From positions 162,181 to 226,180 of the forward strand of contig JAFEAF010000014.1 of the NCBI GenBank assembly GCA_018266555.1: a stretch of DNA of 64,000 nucleotides, written 5' to 3'. This document shows positions 33,967 through 42,316 of the stretch, piece by piece. The position numbers and the translations under genes are program-made. Origin of the DNA: Bacteroidota bacterium. GTDB lineage: Bacteria > Bacteroidota > Bacteroidia > Chitinophagales > Chitinophagaceae. The notes below the pieces were generated by a model. It saw only the letters and a program-made list of their open reading frames with translations, searched no databases and was not told the DNA's origin. Numbering within the stretch: the first letter of the stretch is position 1; every line of letters starts with the position of its first letter.

Positions 33967-34077
33967 ATGCTTACTGGCAAAAATTAGATAAAAAATAAAA
34001 GCATCCAAACTCCCCGGGTTAAGGTTTTGATAAAGGGAGACTTAGATAAAAATTTAAATTTTTGATCTATAAAAAAA

Positions 34078-34101
34078 GGCCCTCCCTTTTCAGGGAGAGC
34101 C
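34078..34101 (-). terminator. Rho-independent terminator of the OmpA-family gene
   Basis: GGC-C-CTCCCT and AGGGAG-A-GCC form a stem with a TTTC loop. On the minus strand it is followed by TTTTTTTATAG. It lies 29 bases past the stop. Confidence 0.85.
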
Positions 34102-34129
34102 ATTATCAGCAAAAAGTAAACACACTATT

Positions 34130-35824
34130 TTATTTATTCTTTTTTTGCAGGTTAGGGTGAGGCGCAGGCACCGAATTCGGTCCTTCTTCACCATCATTAG
34201 CTGCACGCAGATCAACAGTATTGCAATCTCCGCCTTCCTGTCCATAATTGAATATGAAACGATCAGCATTGACGCCTTCTTTTTCTGCCAGGTAAGTGAT
34301 CACTGCATTTACATGATCCCAGCTCAGCTGTTGTTCTTTCTTGCTGGAAGCACAATATCCAACAACTACTACTTTACACTCAGGATTGTTACGCATTCTT
34401 GATGCCACAGTAGCTAATACAGCTTTTGCATCTTCACTCAGCTTATTGGAATTTGGTTTGAATGCAACGCTCGGCAAAGCACCCATTTTTTGAGCGCAGG
34501 TTACTGTAGCAACAGCCGGTTGTTTCGGGAAACAGGATTCTGCAGGGCATGGGCATTTACCTACTCCATCTGCATCAACAGGTTGACAATATGTAGGGGT
34601 AATTAATTCTTTATCCTTACAATCAGGAACACCATCACCATCAGTATCTCTGCTTACACCGTGGCTATCAACCGGGCAGCCTTGGGGAGTTTGTTCCTGG
34701 TCAAATTGGTCTGTTATTCCGTCACCATCGCTATCAGGTAATACAGGTTTTGGTAAACGCATTAGGCGTGGATTGCGGATTTCGCTGTAAGCGTAATCCA
34801 ATGGATTCAACCACCAAAGTGGTTCAACAGATTTAGCACCAAGGTTAATATTCAAACCAACACTTGCATAGTTAAATGCATCAAATTGGCCCGTTAATAC
34901 TGGGTCACCTTCTGCATGTTCCTGCCAACGTTGACCATCTAACAGGTCATTACGTGTAACAGTCCAGCGATCTTCTATGGCTAGGTTCAAACGATTGCTC
35001 AACTTGAATGCGATACCGGCACCAAATGTTGCGGTAGGCATAAATGTTTGTCCAAAAAGTTTAGGACGACGTGTTCCATCATTTTCAGCATCAGATTCAT
35101 AGCTGTTATCCATCAAAGCTTTTAATGCCTTACGGGTATCTCTGCGGTTTTTATAAATACCGGAATTTGTAATGGATGCAAAATTATATCTCTGACCATT
35201 GCTGTTTAAGGCATTAACTTTTGTATTATATATTGCTCCTCCAATTCCGCCGAAACCATAAATATTAAAGCCCGTCTTAGCTTTATGAAAACGAATGTTA
35301 TTTAACGTAATTACACCTTGTAAGGAAAGATCTTGTGCTTTGGTTTTGTAATTATAATAAACAGGGTCGTAGGTTGCAGCTCCGGTGGTAGAAACAATTT
35401 GTCCGCTGGTTGTCCTTATAGGAGCGGAATACCCAGCGTTGCGCCATGGAGTATTTTTAGAATAATTGTAAGATGGAAGCCAGCTTAAGCCTTTGCCGAT
35501 TCCATACATATATTCCATTCGCACGGAAAATACATAACCAAAAGCTTTTCTAATGTGAAGCCCAAAACCTGGGGTGGGGAAAATAGCCGGTACATCACCG
35601 CTAACGGTAAATGCGCCTGCTTTGATACCTACTTCCCATTGGTTGCGGGGTTTGGCGGGAAAGTTATAAGTCCCGTTTAAAAATTCAGTGTGCTGGGGCA
35701 TTCTTTTAGTGGGAACAAGAGATGTGTCTTTTACATCGTAGCTGGTTCCTACCCTTTGCCCAAACATAAATGAAGTCATCATGCAGAATAAAACTGCAAG
35801 TAGAGTGTACTTTTTGCTTGCCAT
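34130..35824 (-). CDS. OmpA-family outer membrane protein with thrombospondin type-3-like repeats
   Basis: A 564-residue protein. Signal peptide ends at MFGQ (residue 22). The N-terminal two thirds form a probable outer-membrane beta barrel (for example WEVGIKAGAFTVSGD, GFGLHIRKAFGYVFSVRMEY). A calcium-binding type-3 repeat segment follows (DSDGDGITDQFD and DTDGDGVPDCKD). The C-terminal OmpA/MotB peptidoglycan-binding domain spans about residues 440-550 (VAFKPNSNKLSEDAKAVLA, NADRFIFNYGQEGG), though it ends in an atypical Asn/Pro/Lys-rich tail. It anchors the outer membrane to peptidoglycan. It has the best promoter in the window. Confidence 0.9.
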   Translation of the reverse strand: MASKKYTLLAVLFCMMTSFMFGQRVGTSYDVKDTSLVPTKRMPQHTEFLNGTYNFPAKPRNQWEVGIKAGAFTVSGDVPAIFPTPGFGLHIRKAFGYVFSVRMEYMYGIGKGLSWLPSYNYSKNTPWRNAGYSAPIRTTSGQIVSTTGAATYDPVYYNYKTKAQDLSLQGVITLNNIRFHKAKTGFNIYGFGGIGGAIYNTKVNALNSNGQRYNFASITNSGIYKNRRDTRKALKALMDNSYESDAENDGTRRPKLFGQTFMPTATFGAGIAFKLSNRLNLAIEDRWTVTRNDLLDGQRWQEHAEGDPVLTGQFDAFNYASVGLNINLGAKSVEPLWWLNPLDYAYSEIRNPRLMRLPKPVLPDSDGDGITDQFDQEQTPQGCPVDSHGVSRDTDGDGVPDCKDKELITPTYCQPVDADGVGKCPCPAESCFPKQPAVATVTCAQKMGALPSVAFKPNSNKLSEDAKAVLATVASRMRNNPECKVVVVGYCASSKKEQQLSWDHVNAVITYLAEKEGVNADRFIFNYGQEGGDCNTVDLRAANDGEEGPNSVPAPHPNLQKKNK

Positions 35825-35866
35825 AACTAAGGATTAAGATTAACGAAACAATGTCCTAATAATTGG

Positions 35867-35897
35867 CAAAAATAGAGATTGAAGCCCAATTACCAAA
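35867..35897 (-). promoter_or_regulatory. Full -33/-7 promoter of the OmpA-family gene
   Basis: On the minus strand TTTG (35897-35894), a 19-base spacer, then TATTTTTG (35874-35867). Both elements match the Bacteroidota consensus exactly. The leader would be about 37 bases. Confidence 0.75.
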
Positions 35898-36020
35898 TTT
35901 TTCACAAAATTATTTACAACATACCTACTATATTTTTCAACTACTTAGTTGCAAAAATTGGTGATTTCCCGCCTTGAATACACATTATTTTTTTGGGTGT
36001 AAATTGCCTGAATTTTCAAC

Positions 36021-36983
36021 ATGAACTTACCTACAGAATTAATTGAACCGGAATTAAAAACCTTTGAAAGCCGTTTTCAGGGGGCCGTAAAAAGCCAGGC
36101 ACCGTTGCTGGATCGGATCATGCGCTATGTAGTAAAACGTAAAGGCAAACAAATCCGACCTATGTTTGTCCTTTTATCTGCTAAACTATGTGGTGATGTC
36201 AATGATGCCACATACCGGGCTGCATCACTCGTTGAATTGTTGCATACCGCCACTTTAATTCACGACGATGTGGTAGATGATGCCATGGAACGAAGGGGTT
36301 TTTTTTCAGTTTATGCATTATGGAAAGCAAAAGCAACTGTCCTAATCGGGGATTATTTATTGGCAAAAGGATTATTACTTTCATTAGATCATAATGACTA
36401 TCAGACATTACATATATTATCCGATGCAGTTCGCAAAATGAGTGAGGGGGAGTTGCTGCAAATAGAAAAGACCAGGTCTTTGAATTTAAAAGAAGACACC
36501 TACTTTGATATTATACGAAATAAAACTGCTTCATTACTTGCATCTGCATGTGCTGCTGGAGCATGGTCCACAAGCTTAGATAAGGCTATCACTGAAAAAA
36601 TGGCTTTATTTGGTGAAAAAACAGGTACCGCATTTCAGATTAAAGATGATTTGTTTGACTATGCCAGCGAAAAAATCGGTAAGCCTACAGGCAATGATAT
36701 CAAAGAAAAAAAGCTTACCCTACCTATTATTTATACTTTAAATAATATTAATCGTTCGGATCGCAGGCAAATGATTCGCATAATTAAACATGATAACCGG
36801 GATGCTGAAAAGGTAAAATGGGTTATCCAAAAAGTGGAAGAAACAGGCGGTATATCTTATGCAAAGGAGAAAATGAATGCTTACAAAACGGAAGCCCTGC
36901 AAACACTTCATGAATTTCCAGAATCTCCCATACGAAAAGGTCTGGAAGATCTTGTATTATTTGTAACAGAACGTAAATACTGA
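36021..36983 (+). CDS. ispB: Polyprenyl (octaprenyl-type) diphosphate synthase
   Basis: A 320-residue trans-prenyltransferase. The first aspartate-rich motif is HDDVVDDAMERRG and the second is KDDLFDYASEKIGKPTGND. GKQIRPMFVLLSAKLCGD and LVELLHTATLIHDDV are the flanking blocks. It makes the isoprenoid tail of menaquinone, which fits the futalosine genes in the window. Chain length is not determined. recJ follows after 10 bases. Confidence 0.93.
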   Translation: MNLPTELIEPELKTFESRFQGAVKSQAPLLDRIMRYVVKRKGKQIRPMFVLLSAKLCGDVNDATYRAASLVELLHTATLIHDDVVDDAMERRGFFSVYALWKAKATVLIGDYLLAKGLLLSLDHNDYQTLHILSDAVRKMSEGELLQIEKTRSLNLKEDTYFDIIRNKTASLLASACAAGAWSTSLDKAITEKMALFGEKTGTAFQIKDDLFDYASEKIGKPTGNDIKEKKLTLPIIYTLNNINRSDRRQMIRIIKHDNRDAEKVKWVIQKVEETGGISYAKEKMNAYKTEALQTLHEFPESPIRKGLEDLVLFVTERKY

Positions 36984-36993
36984 AATCCCGTAA

Positions 36994-38709
36994 ATGAAGA
37001 GAAGATGGAACATACAACAGACTGATGAACCAGCTATAGAACTGCTCAGAAAATCCTTGAACATTCACCCTGTTGTTTGCAGAATCCTGGTGCAACGGGG
37101 GATTAAAACTTATGAAGAAGCAAAAAAATTTTTCCGACCCGATCTGGATCATTTGCATGACCCCTGGCTGATGAAAGACATGGACAAAGCCGTTTCAAGA
37201 ATATTAACTGCAAAAGTAAATTTTGAAAAAATTTTAGTATTTGGTGATTATGATGTGGATGGCACTACTGCAGTAGCCTGCCTGTACCAGTTTTTGAAAA
37301 AAATTCATACCTCGATTGATTTTTATATACCCCATCGTTACCGGGAAGGGTATGGTATCAGTAAAGCCGGGATTGATTTTGCCAAAGAAAATGGATTCAC
37401 ATTAATCATATCACTTGATTGCGGTATAAAATCCTTAGACCTGATAACGTATGCAAAAAATCAGGGTATTGATTTTATAGTTTGCGACCATCATTTACCA
37501 GATACAGTTCTTCCGCCCGCAGTAGCTATATTAAATCCAAAACAAAAAGACTGTAATTACCCTTATAAAGAACTTTGCGGATGTGGAGTGGGGTTTAAAT
37601 TAATTACTGCCTTAGCAGAAAAATTAGAACTGCCAAAAAAAGAAATCTTTCAATACCTTGACCTGGTCGCTACGGCTATTGCTGCAGATATTGTTCCGAT
37701 GACGGGAGAAAACCGGGTATTGGCTTACTTTGGTTTGAAAAAAGCTAATGAAAATCCAAATAATGGGATCAAAGCGCTTTCTTATCTAAGCGGAGTGACA
37801 AAAGCATTACATATTAACAACCTTGTATTCATGATTGCACCTCGTGTGAATGCAGCGGGCAGAATGGATGATGCCCGGAAAGCTGTTCAAATGTTTGTAT
37901 CTGAAGATTATGCAGAGGCATTACATTATGCAGAATTGTTACACCATGATAATACAGATCGTAAAGAAGCAGACTCCAGCATAACAGAAGAGGCACTGGA
38001 TTTGATTCAAAGTAAAAAGGAATGGATAGACCGGAAATCAACAGTAGTATTTCAACCCCATTGGCATAAAGGTGTTGTTGGCATAGTAGCTTCCAGGCTT
38101 ATCGAACATCATTACCGACCTACAGTTGTTTTGACACAATCCGGTGATTTTGCAGCCGGCAGTGCCCGAAGTGTTCCCGGATTCAATTTATATGAAGCCA
38201 TACATGCATGCAAAGAATATTTGTTGGGATACGGAGGCCATTTTGCCGCAGCAGGTATGACTCTTGAAATTGAAAACATTGAAGCTTTCAGGAATAAATT
38301 TGAAGAAGTAGTGGCGTCTTCAATTGCTGATGATTTGCTAATCCCAGAAATAGTTATTGATTCAGAAATTTTATTTACAGATATCAAATGGCCTTTCTAT
38401 AATATTCTTTGTCAAATGGAGCCATTTGGTCCAGATAATTTGCGCCCCATATTTATAACAAAAAATGTATCCGATACCGGCTACTCCCGAATTGTAAAAG
38501 AAGAACATGTCCGTTTTTCATTGCGCCAGGGTCAATTTACTTTTACAGGCATAGGCTTTGGTATGGCAGAAAAATTTCAGATGCTCCATACCGATAGCAA
38601 TCGTGAAAAAAAACCGATTGACATTGTTTACAAGATTGACGAAAATGAATGGAATGGAGAAAAAACCTTGCAACTGCGTGTACTTGATTTGCGAATCAGT
38701 GAACCGTGA
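36994..38709 (+). CDS. recJ: Single-stranded-DNA-specific 5'-3' exonuclease RecJ
   Basis: A 571-residue DHH-family exonuclease for RecF-type recombination and mismatch repair. Motif I is FGDYDVDGTTA, the DHH motif is VCDHHLPD, and there is CGCGVGFKL with DIVPMTGENR. The DHHA1 domain contains GHFAAAGMTLE. The N-terminal segment (MKRRWNIQQTDEPAIELLRK) is usual for the family. Length is normal. The next gene begins at GTG 38706 with a four-base overlap. Confidence 0.95.
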   Translation: MKRRWNIQQTDEPAIELLRKSLNIHPVVCRILVQRGIKTYEEAKKFFRPDLDHLHDPWLMKDMDKAVSRILTAKVNFEKILVFGDYDVDGTTAVACLYQFLKKIHTSIDFYIPHRYREGYGISKAGIDFAKENGFTLIISLDCGIKSLDLITYAKNQGIDFIVCDHHLPDTVLPPAVAILNPKQKDCNYPYKELCGCGVGFKLITALAEKLELPKKEIFQYLDLVATAIAADIVPMTGENRVLAYFGLKKANENPNNGIKALSYLSGVTKALHINNLVFMIAPRVNAAGRMDDARKAVQMFVSEDYAEALHYAELLHHDNTDRKEADSSITEEALDLIQSKKEWIDRKSTVVFQPHWHKGVVGIVASRLIEHHYRPTVVLTQSGDFAAGSARSVPGFNLYEAIHACKEYLLGYGGHFAAAGMTLEIENIEAFRNKFEEVVASSIADDLLIPEIVIDSEILFTDIKWPFYNILCQMEPFGPDNLRPIFITKNVSDTGYSRIVKEEHVRFSLRQGQFTFTGIGFGMAEKFQMLHTDSNREKKPIDIVYKIDENEWNGEKTLQLRVLDLRISEP

Positions 38710-39404
38710 AAAAAATCATTCACAATATTTACTATTTTTTTTACCTGTCATTTAACTGGAATCCCATTCTGGCTTTTTTCGTTATGTGGCACGAAATCAA
38801 AAGGGGGCCGAAATACGGAATCAATACAGTAAAGCCGGAACAATTAAAGTATCTTACAATTACAGAAGGTGAAGTTGAAAAAGGGTCTCCTTATGAAGCC
38901 GTCAGTTACTATCTTCTTGAAAAGGTTTTAAGTACTTTCAGAAAATTTTCTAAAGCTACTGCTCTTGTTGATTTGGGTTGCGGCAAAGGACGGGTGATGG
39001 TTGTATCAGTTTTTTTTGGATTTGTTACAGTGACAGGAATTGATTTTGCAAAAGAATTATGCGTCGAAGCCAAAAAAAATATGGCCAGGATTGAACCTCT
39101 ATTCAAAAAAATTGAATGGGATGTGATTTGCAAAGACGTATTAAATTATGAAATAAGAAATACTGACAGTGTATTTTTTATGTTCAACCCATTTGAAAAA
39201 GAAATTCTGGAAAAATTTTTACAAAAAATTGATATCTCATTAAAAAAAGCTCCCCGCACCATATGGTTTTTATATGCCAGTCCCGTTCATTTAAAAACCA
39301 TTTTAAACTATAACTTTAAAATTATTCAACATATTCATCCCGGGAAAAAACTAAATGCAGTTATCATGAAAAAAGATAATCAATCTCTCTTGCAGGTCAT
39401 TTAA
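38706..39404 (+). CDS. Class I SAM-dependent methyltransferase, GTG start
   Basis: A 232-residue Rossmann methyltransferase-like protein. After a short hydrophobic N-terminus (IYYFFYLSFNW) come ALVDLGCGKGRVMVVS (motif I), GIDFAKELC and DSVFFMFNPF, where the usual motif IV acidic/aromatic residues appear. Substrate unknown. GTG at 38706 overlaps the recJ stop (GTGA), so it is translationally coupled to recJ. Function in DNA repair cannot be claimed from this alone. Confidence 0.8.
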   Translation: MKKIIHNIYYFFYLSFNWNPILAFFVMWHEIKRGPKYGINTVKPEQLKYLTITEGEVEKGSPYEAVSYYLLEKVLSTFRKFSKATALVDLGCGKGRVMVVSVFFGFVTVTGIDFAKELCVEAKKNMARIEPLFKKIEWDVICKDVLNYEIRNTDSVFFMFNPFEKEILEKFLQKIDISLKKAPRTIWFLYASPVHLKTILNYNFKIIQHIHPGKKLNAVIMKKDNQSLLQVI

Positions 39405-39518
39405 GGTAACGGCTATACATAAAATTCCAGGGAAACCTGCTGAAAACTAAGGTTTCCAACATGCAGAAGCCGCCTAAATTTTTCTTGATTACTTCTCCCG
39501 TTTGAAGCTTAAAACCAC

Positions 39519-39526
39519 TATCTTTG
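39519..39526 (+). promoter_or_regulatory. rpsF operon -7 element
   Basis: TATCTTTG matches TAnnTTTG exactly, 33 bases before the rpsF ATG. TTTG at 39501-39504 is the nearest -33 candidate, but its 14-base spacer is shorter than usual. Confidence 0.6.
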
Positions 39527-39558
39527 CGACCCATTATTTTAAAAACTAAAACAGGGTC

Positions 39559-39915
39559 ATGAACAATTATGAATTGATGGTGATTTTTACCCCTGTTCTG
39601 AGCGATGATGAATTCAAAGCAGAACAAAAGAAGTATGCTGCTTTCGTCAAAGAAAATGGCGGAGAAATAGTAGCAGAAAATCCCTGGGGATTAAAATCAC
39701 TGGCGTATCCGATCCAGAAAAAGACTACCGGTCTTTACTGGGTAATGGAATATACTGCGCCATCCGACTTCAATGAGAAGCTGAAAATTCAGCTTCTTCG
39801 TGACGAATCAGTACTTCGTCACCTATGCACCGGCCTCGATAAATACGCCGTCGAGTACAATGCCAAAAAGAGAAGTGGTGTAAAATCAGGAATTGAAAAA
39901 GCAGTGGAGGTATAG
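39559..39915 (+). CDS. rpsF: 30S ribosomal protein S6
   Basis: A 118-residue bS6. It begins [19 protein letters not shown] and has [28 protein letters not shown] and [10 protein letters not shown]. bS6 binds 16S rRNA with bS18 on the platform, beside the 3' end of 16S rRNA. First gene of the rpsF-rpsR-rplI operon. Its last codons (AVEV) contain the Shine-Dalgarno of rpsR. Confidence 0.97.
   Translation: MNNYELMVIFTPVLSDDEFKAEQKKYAAFVKENGGEIVAENPWGLKSLAYPIQKKTTGLYWVMEYTAPSDFNEKLKIQLLRDESVLRHLCTGLDKYAVEYNAKKRSGVKSGIEKAVEV
39906..39911 (+). promoter_or_regulatory. Shine-Dalgarno site of rpsR
   Basis: GGAGGT inside the rpsF 3' end, 5 bases before the rpsR ATG. It pairs perfectly with the canonical anti-SD. 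Such sites are uncommon in Bacteroidota, and most genes here lack one. Confidence 0.6.
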
Positions 39916-39916
39916 A

Positions 39917-40180
39917 ATGGCAAAAAATGAAATTAAATACCTGACCGCCATTAAGAGTGATAAAAGAATAAAAAAATTCTGTCGCTTTAAAAAATATGGC
40001 ATCCGCTACATTGACTACAAAGATGTAGAGTTCCTGAAAAAGTTTCTGAACGAGCAAGGTAAATTATTACCACGCCGCCTCACCGGCAACTCACTGAAAT
40101 ATCAGCGTAAAGTTTCCGATGCGGTAAAGAAAGCCCGTCAGATGGCGTTATTGCCGTATGTAACTGATCTTTTAAAATAA
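39917..40180 (+). CDS. rpsR: 30S ribosomal protein S18
   Basis: An 87-residue bS18. It starts [20 protein letters not shown], contains [16 protein letters not shown] and the conserved basic [20 protein letters not shown]. The ATG at 39917 is chosen because of the upstream GGAGGT; a further in-frame ATG at 39893 falls inside rpsF. The gene lies directly after rpsF and before rplI. Confidence 0.96.
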   Translation: MAKNEIKYLTAIKSDKRIKKFCRFKKYGIRYIDYKDVEFLKKFLNEQGKLLPRRLTGNSLKYQRKVSDAVKKARQMALLPYVTDLLK

Positions 40181-40185
40181 GGAGG
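40179..40185 (+). promoter_or_regulatory. Shine-Dalgarno site of rplI
   Basis: AAGGAGG overlapping the rpsR stop (TAAGGAGG at 40178-40185), 4 bases before the rplI ATG. It is an eight-base anti-SD complement but with slightly short spacing. Confidence 0.6.
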
Positions 40186-40189
40186 CGCC

Positions 40190-40636
40190 ATGGAAGTAAT
40201 ATTGATAAAAGATGTGGATAATCTTGGCGCTGCCAATGAAGTGGTAAAAGTAAAGAACGGCTATGCCCGTAACTTTTTGTTGCCCCGCCAGCTTGCTGTA
40301 GAAGCCAGCCCCGGTAACCGCAACCAGTTGGAAGAAAAAATGAAACAACTGAAAAAGAAAGAGGATAAAATGCTGGCCCAGATTAATAGTGTAATTGAAA
40401 AGCTCAAAGAAGGTGCCTTGAGAATAGGAGCAAAGACCGGAACTAGCGGCAAAATCTTTGGCAGCGTAACACCTCTTCAAATCAGCCGGGCTATCCGTGA
40501 ACAAAAAGGGTATGAAATTGACCGCAGAAAGATCAACATTCCGGAGGAAGTAAAGGAACTCGGTACTTACAAAGCAACTATTGACTTTGGTAACGACCGG
40601 ATAGCTGAAGTAGATTTTGAGGTCGTGACAGAATAA
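40190..40636 (+). CDS. rplI: 50S ribosomal protein L9
   Basis: A 148-residue bL9. N-terminal domain: MEVILIKDVDNLGAANEVVK, with VKNGYARNFLLPRQLAVEA. A long helix (RNQLEEKMKQLKKKEDKM) joins it to the C-terminal domain (FGSVTPLQISRAI, IDRRKINIPEEVKELGTY). It sits at the base of the L1 stalk and helps keep frame. It is the last gene of the operon, and a terminator follows. Confidence 0.97.
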   Translation: MEVILIKDVDNLGAANEVVKVKNGYARNFLLPRQLAVEASPGNRNQLEEKMKQLKKKEDKMLAQINSVIEKLKEGALRIGAKTGTSGKIFGSVTPLQISRAIREQKGYEIDRRKINIPEEVKELGTYKATIDFGNDRIAEVDFEVVTE

Positions 40637-40654
40637 AGGCCAGGAAAATATTCG

Positions 40655-40679
40655 AAAGTCTCCCAAAAAGGGGGACTTT
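40655..40679 (+). terminator. Rho-independent terminator of the rpsF operon
   Basis: AAAGTCTCCC and GGGGGACTTT pair around an AAAAA loop and are followed by a T-rich run. It lies 18 bases past the rplI stop. Confidence 0.85.
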
Positions 40680-40760
40680 TTTTGTTTTTTTAATGGGAAT
40701 ACCTTGTCCAAAGCTAAATCTCAGTTCGTTTTCCTTTTTTTTATATTACTTGAAAGAATA

Positions 40761-40795
40761 TTTGGCAATATGTCAGTAAAAAATACGTTACTTTG
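40761..40795 (+). promoter_or_regulatory. Promoter of the RNA-binding protein gene
   Basis: TTTG at 40761-40764, a 23-base spacer, then TTACTTTG (7 of 8 matches to TAnnTTTG, ending at 40795). The start would be near 40801, giving a leader of about 105 bases. Confidence 0.5.
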
Positions 40796-40906
40796 CATGT
40801 CTTGGTGTTCTTTCAGTTTCACAAGTCCTGAACGTTTTCTTTATCCGTTAAATGTTCATTGGTTACTGTTTACTGTTGACACTTATTTTTTAAAAAACAT
40901 CTCAAA

Positions 40907-41284
40907 ATGAACATTTACGTAGGAAACTTAAGTTGGAACCTGAAGGATCAGGATCTGTCCAACCTTTTCGCCCCGCACGGCGAAGTAGTCTCAGCAAAGA
41001 TTGTCACCGACAAATTCACTCAACGCAGCAAAGGCTTTGGCTTTGTTGAAATGGCCAATGATGCAGAAGCTCAGGCAGCCATTACAGCATTGAACGGAAC
41101 CGAAGTTGACGGCCGTAATATCGTCGTCAATGAAAGCCGCCCGAAACCGGAAGGTGGCGGCGGTGGTGGCTTCAAGAAAAGAAGCTTTGGCGGCGGCGGT
41201 GGTGGCGGCTTTAAAAAAGGCGGCTACAACAAAGGCGGTGGCGGTGGATACCGTGACCGTGGCGGCTACAACAACGATTATTAA
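40907..41284 (+). CDS. Glycine-rich RRM RNA-binding protein
   Basis: A 125-residue protein. One RRM domain (residues 1-80) has RNP2 NIYVGNLSW and RNP1 KGFGFVEM. The tail is rich in Gly/Phe/Arg/Lys/Tyr (repeated GGGGGGFKK and RGGYNN). This resembles cold-induced bacterial RNA-binding proteins. It likely binds single-stranded RNA and acts as a chaperone. The long predicted 5' leader is consistent with post-transcriptional control. It stands alone between the ribosomal operon and the lipid kinase. Confidence 0.93.
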   Translation: MNIYVGNLSWNLKDQDLSNLFAPHGEVVSAKIVTDKFTQRSKGFGFVEMANDAEAQAAITALNGTEVDGRNIVVNESRPKPEGGGGGGFKKRSFGGGGGGGFKKGGYNKGGGGGYRDRGGYNNDY

Positions 41285-41311
41285 TCTTAAGCAGATATAA
41301 GATCGTCATTG

Positions 41312-41333
41312 AGTCTGGCCCTTAGGCCGGACT
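41312..41333 (+). terminator. Rho-independent terminator of the RNA-binding protein gene
   Basis: AGTCTGGCC and GGCCGGACT form a 9-bp stem (one G-T pair) with a CTTA loop, followed by TTTTT. Confidence 0.85.
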
Positions 41334-41346
41334 TTTTCCATTTAGG

Positions 41347-42213
41347 CTAATACCTGAAAAGAAAGCGGGCCGGCAGTATTTCGATTTCAAGTTTTCTATT
41401 TTTATAAATCTCTCCATCCAGGTGCAATTGGAGTACCTGATCACTTTCAATGAGGATCTTTTTTGTTGTAAAATGGGAGACCACCGGAAGATGTAAATGT
41501 TTTCCCTTTTCAATAACAGGAAGCCAGCGCAGTCTGACAAGTGGTGGAATCGGATCAATAAGCGTCACATCAAGCAGCCCGTCATCAACTCTTGCCACCG
41601 GTGCGATATAAAAACCACCACCGGCACGCCGGCCATTGCTGATACTGATCATCAAATATTTTTTCCGGCAGTTGAATTCCTCTGTCTCAATTCTATACGT
41701 TCCTGAGCGGTAAAACAATATTTTTTGCAATACCCCGATATAAAAAGATGCTTTGCCGGCACTCTTCTTTTTCCCTGCCACACTTTCTGCAACAGCACCT
41801 TCAAACCCCACCCCTACCCCATTGATAAAAAGTTTTTCATTACATCTTCCTGCATCAACCGGCCTGGCTGCAGCCGGCAAAACATATTCAATTTGCTGAT
41901 CAAAACTTTTATCGCCATATAAGAGCCAGTGCATGTCATTGCCGGAACCACCTTTAAAAATTACAAAAGGCATTTTTGTTTCCGGGTACCGGTTGATGAA
42001 ATAATTCAGGGTGCCGTCGCCACCAACGATCCAGACATCACTAAAACCATCGAATTCATCAGGCCACTCTTCTTTGAAAACCTGATGAGGAATTTTTTTT
42101 CTTATCAACACTCCCGAAATTTTATCAGCCAATGCTACTGCCCTTCCCGATCCGGCCAAAGGATTGCATACAATTGCAATAGTATGGATAGAACCGACGG
42201 TGGTTTCATTCAT
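41347..42213 (-). CDS. Diacylglycerol kinase-family lipid kinase
   Basis: A 288-residue kinase of the YegS/DagK catalytic family. It has AIVCNPLAGSGRAVALADKI, the nucleotide-binding VGGDGTLNYFINR, then FKGGSGNDMHWL and the C-terminal beta domain with VGVGFEGAVAE and DGLLDVTLIDPIP. It phosphorylates a diacylglycerol, sphingoid base or phosphatidylglycerol-type lipid at the inner membrane; which one is not certain. It is divergent from the amidohydrolase. Confidence 0.88.
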   Translation of the reverse strand: MNETTVGSIHTIAIVCNPLAGSGRAVALADKISGVLIRKKIPHQVFKEEWPDEFDGFSDVWIVGGDGTLNYFINRYPETKMPFVIFKGGSGNDMHWLLYGDKSFDQQIEYVLPAAARPVDAGRCNEKLFINGVGVGFEGAVAESVAGKKKSAGKASFYIGVLQKILFYRSGTYRIETEEFNCRKKYLMISISNGRRAGGGFYIAPVARVDDGLLDVTLIDPIPPLVRLRWLPVIEKGKHLHLPVVSHFTTKKILIESDQVLQLHLDGEIYKNRKLEIEILPARFLFRY

Positions 42214-42316
42214 GAAGTGAATATAATAAATTATACCTGCAGAAAATTCTTTACATTACATCATCCGCCTTCATTACAGGGGTAAGCTATGGATTCTTTT
42301 TGTTAAATTCGGGATC

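Noticed and set aside
40704..40910. 68-codon frame upstream of the RNA-binding protein
   Set aside because: It starts at no good signal, includes the predicted promoter and runs into the start of the RRM gene.
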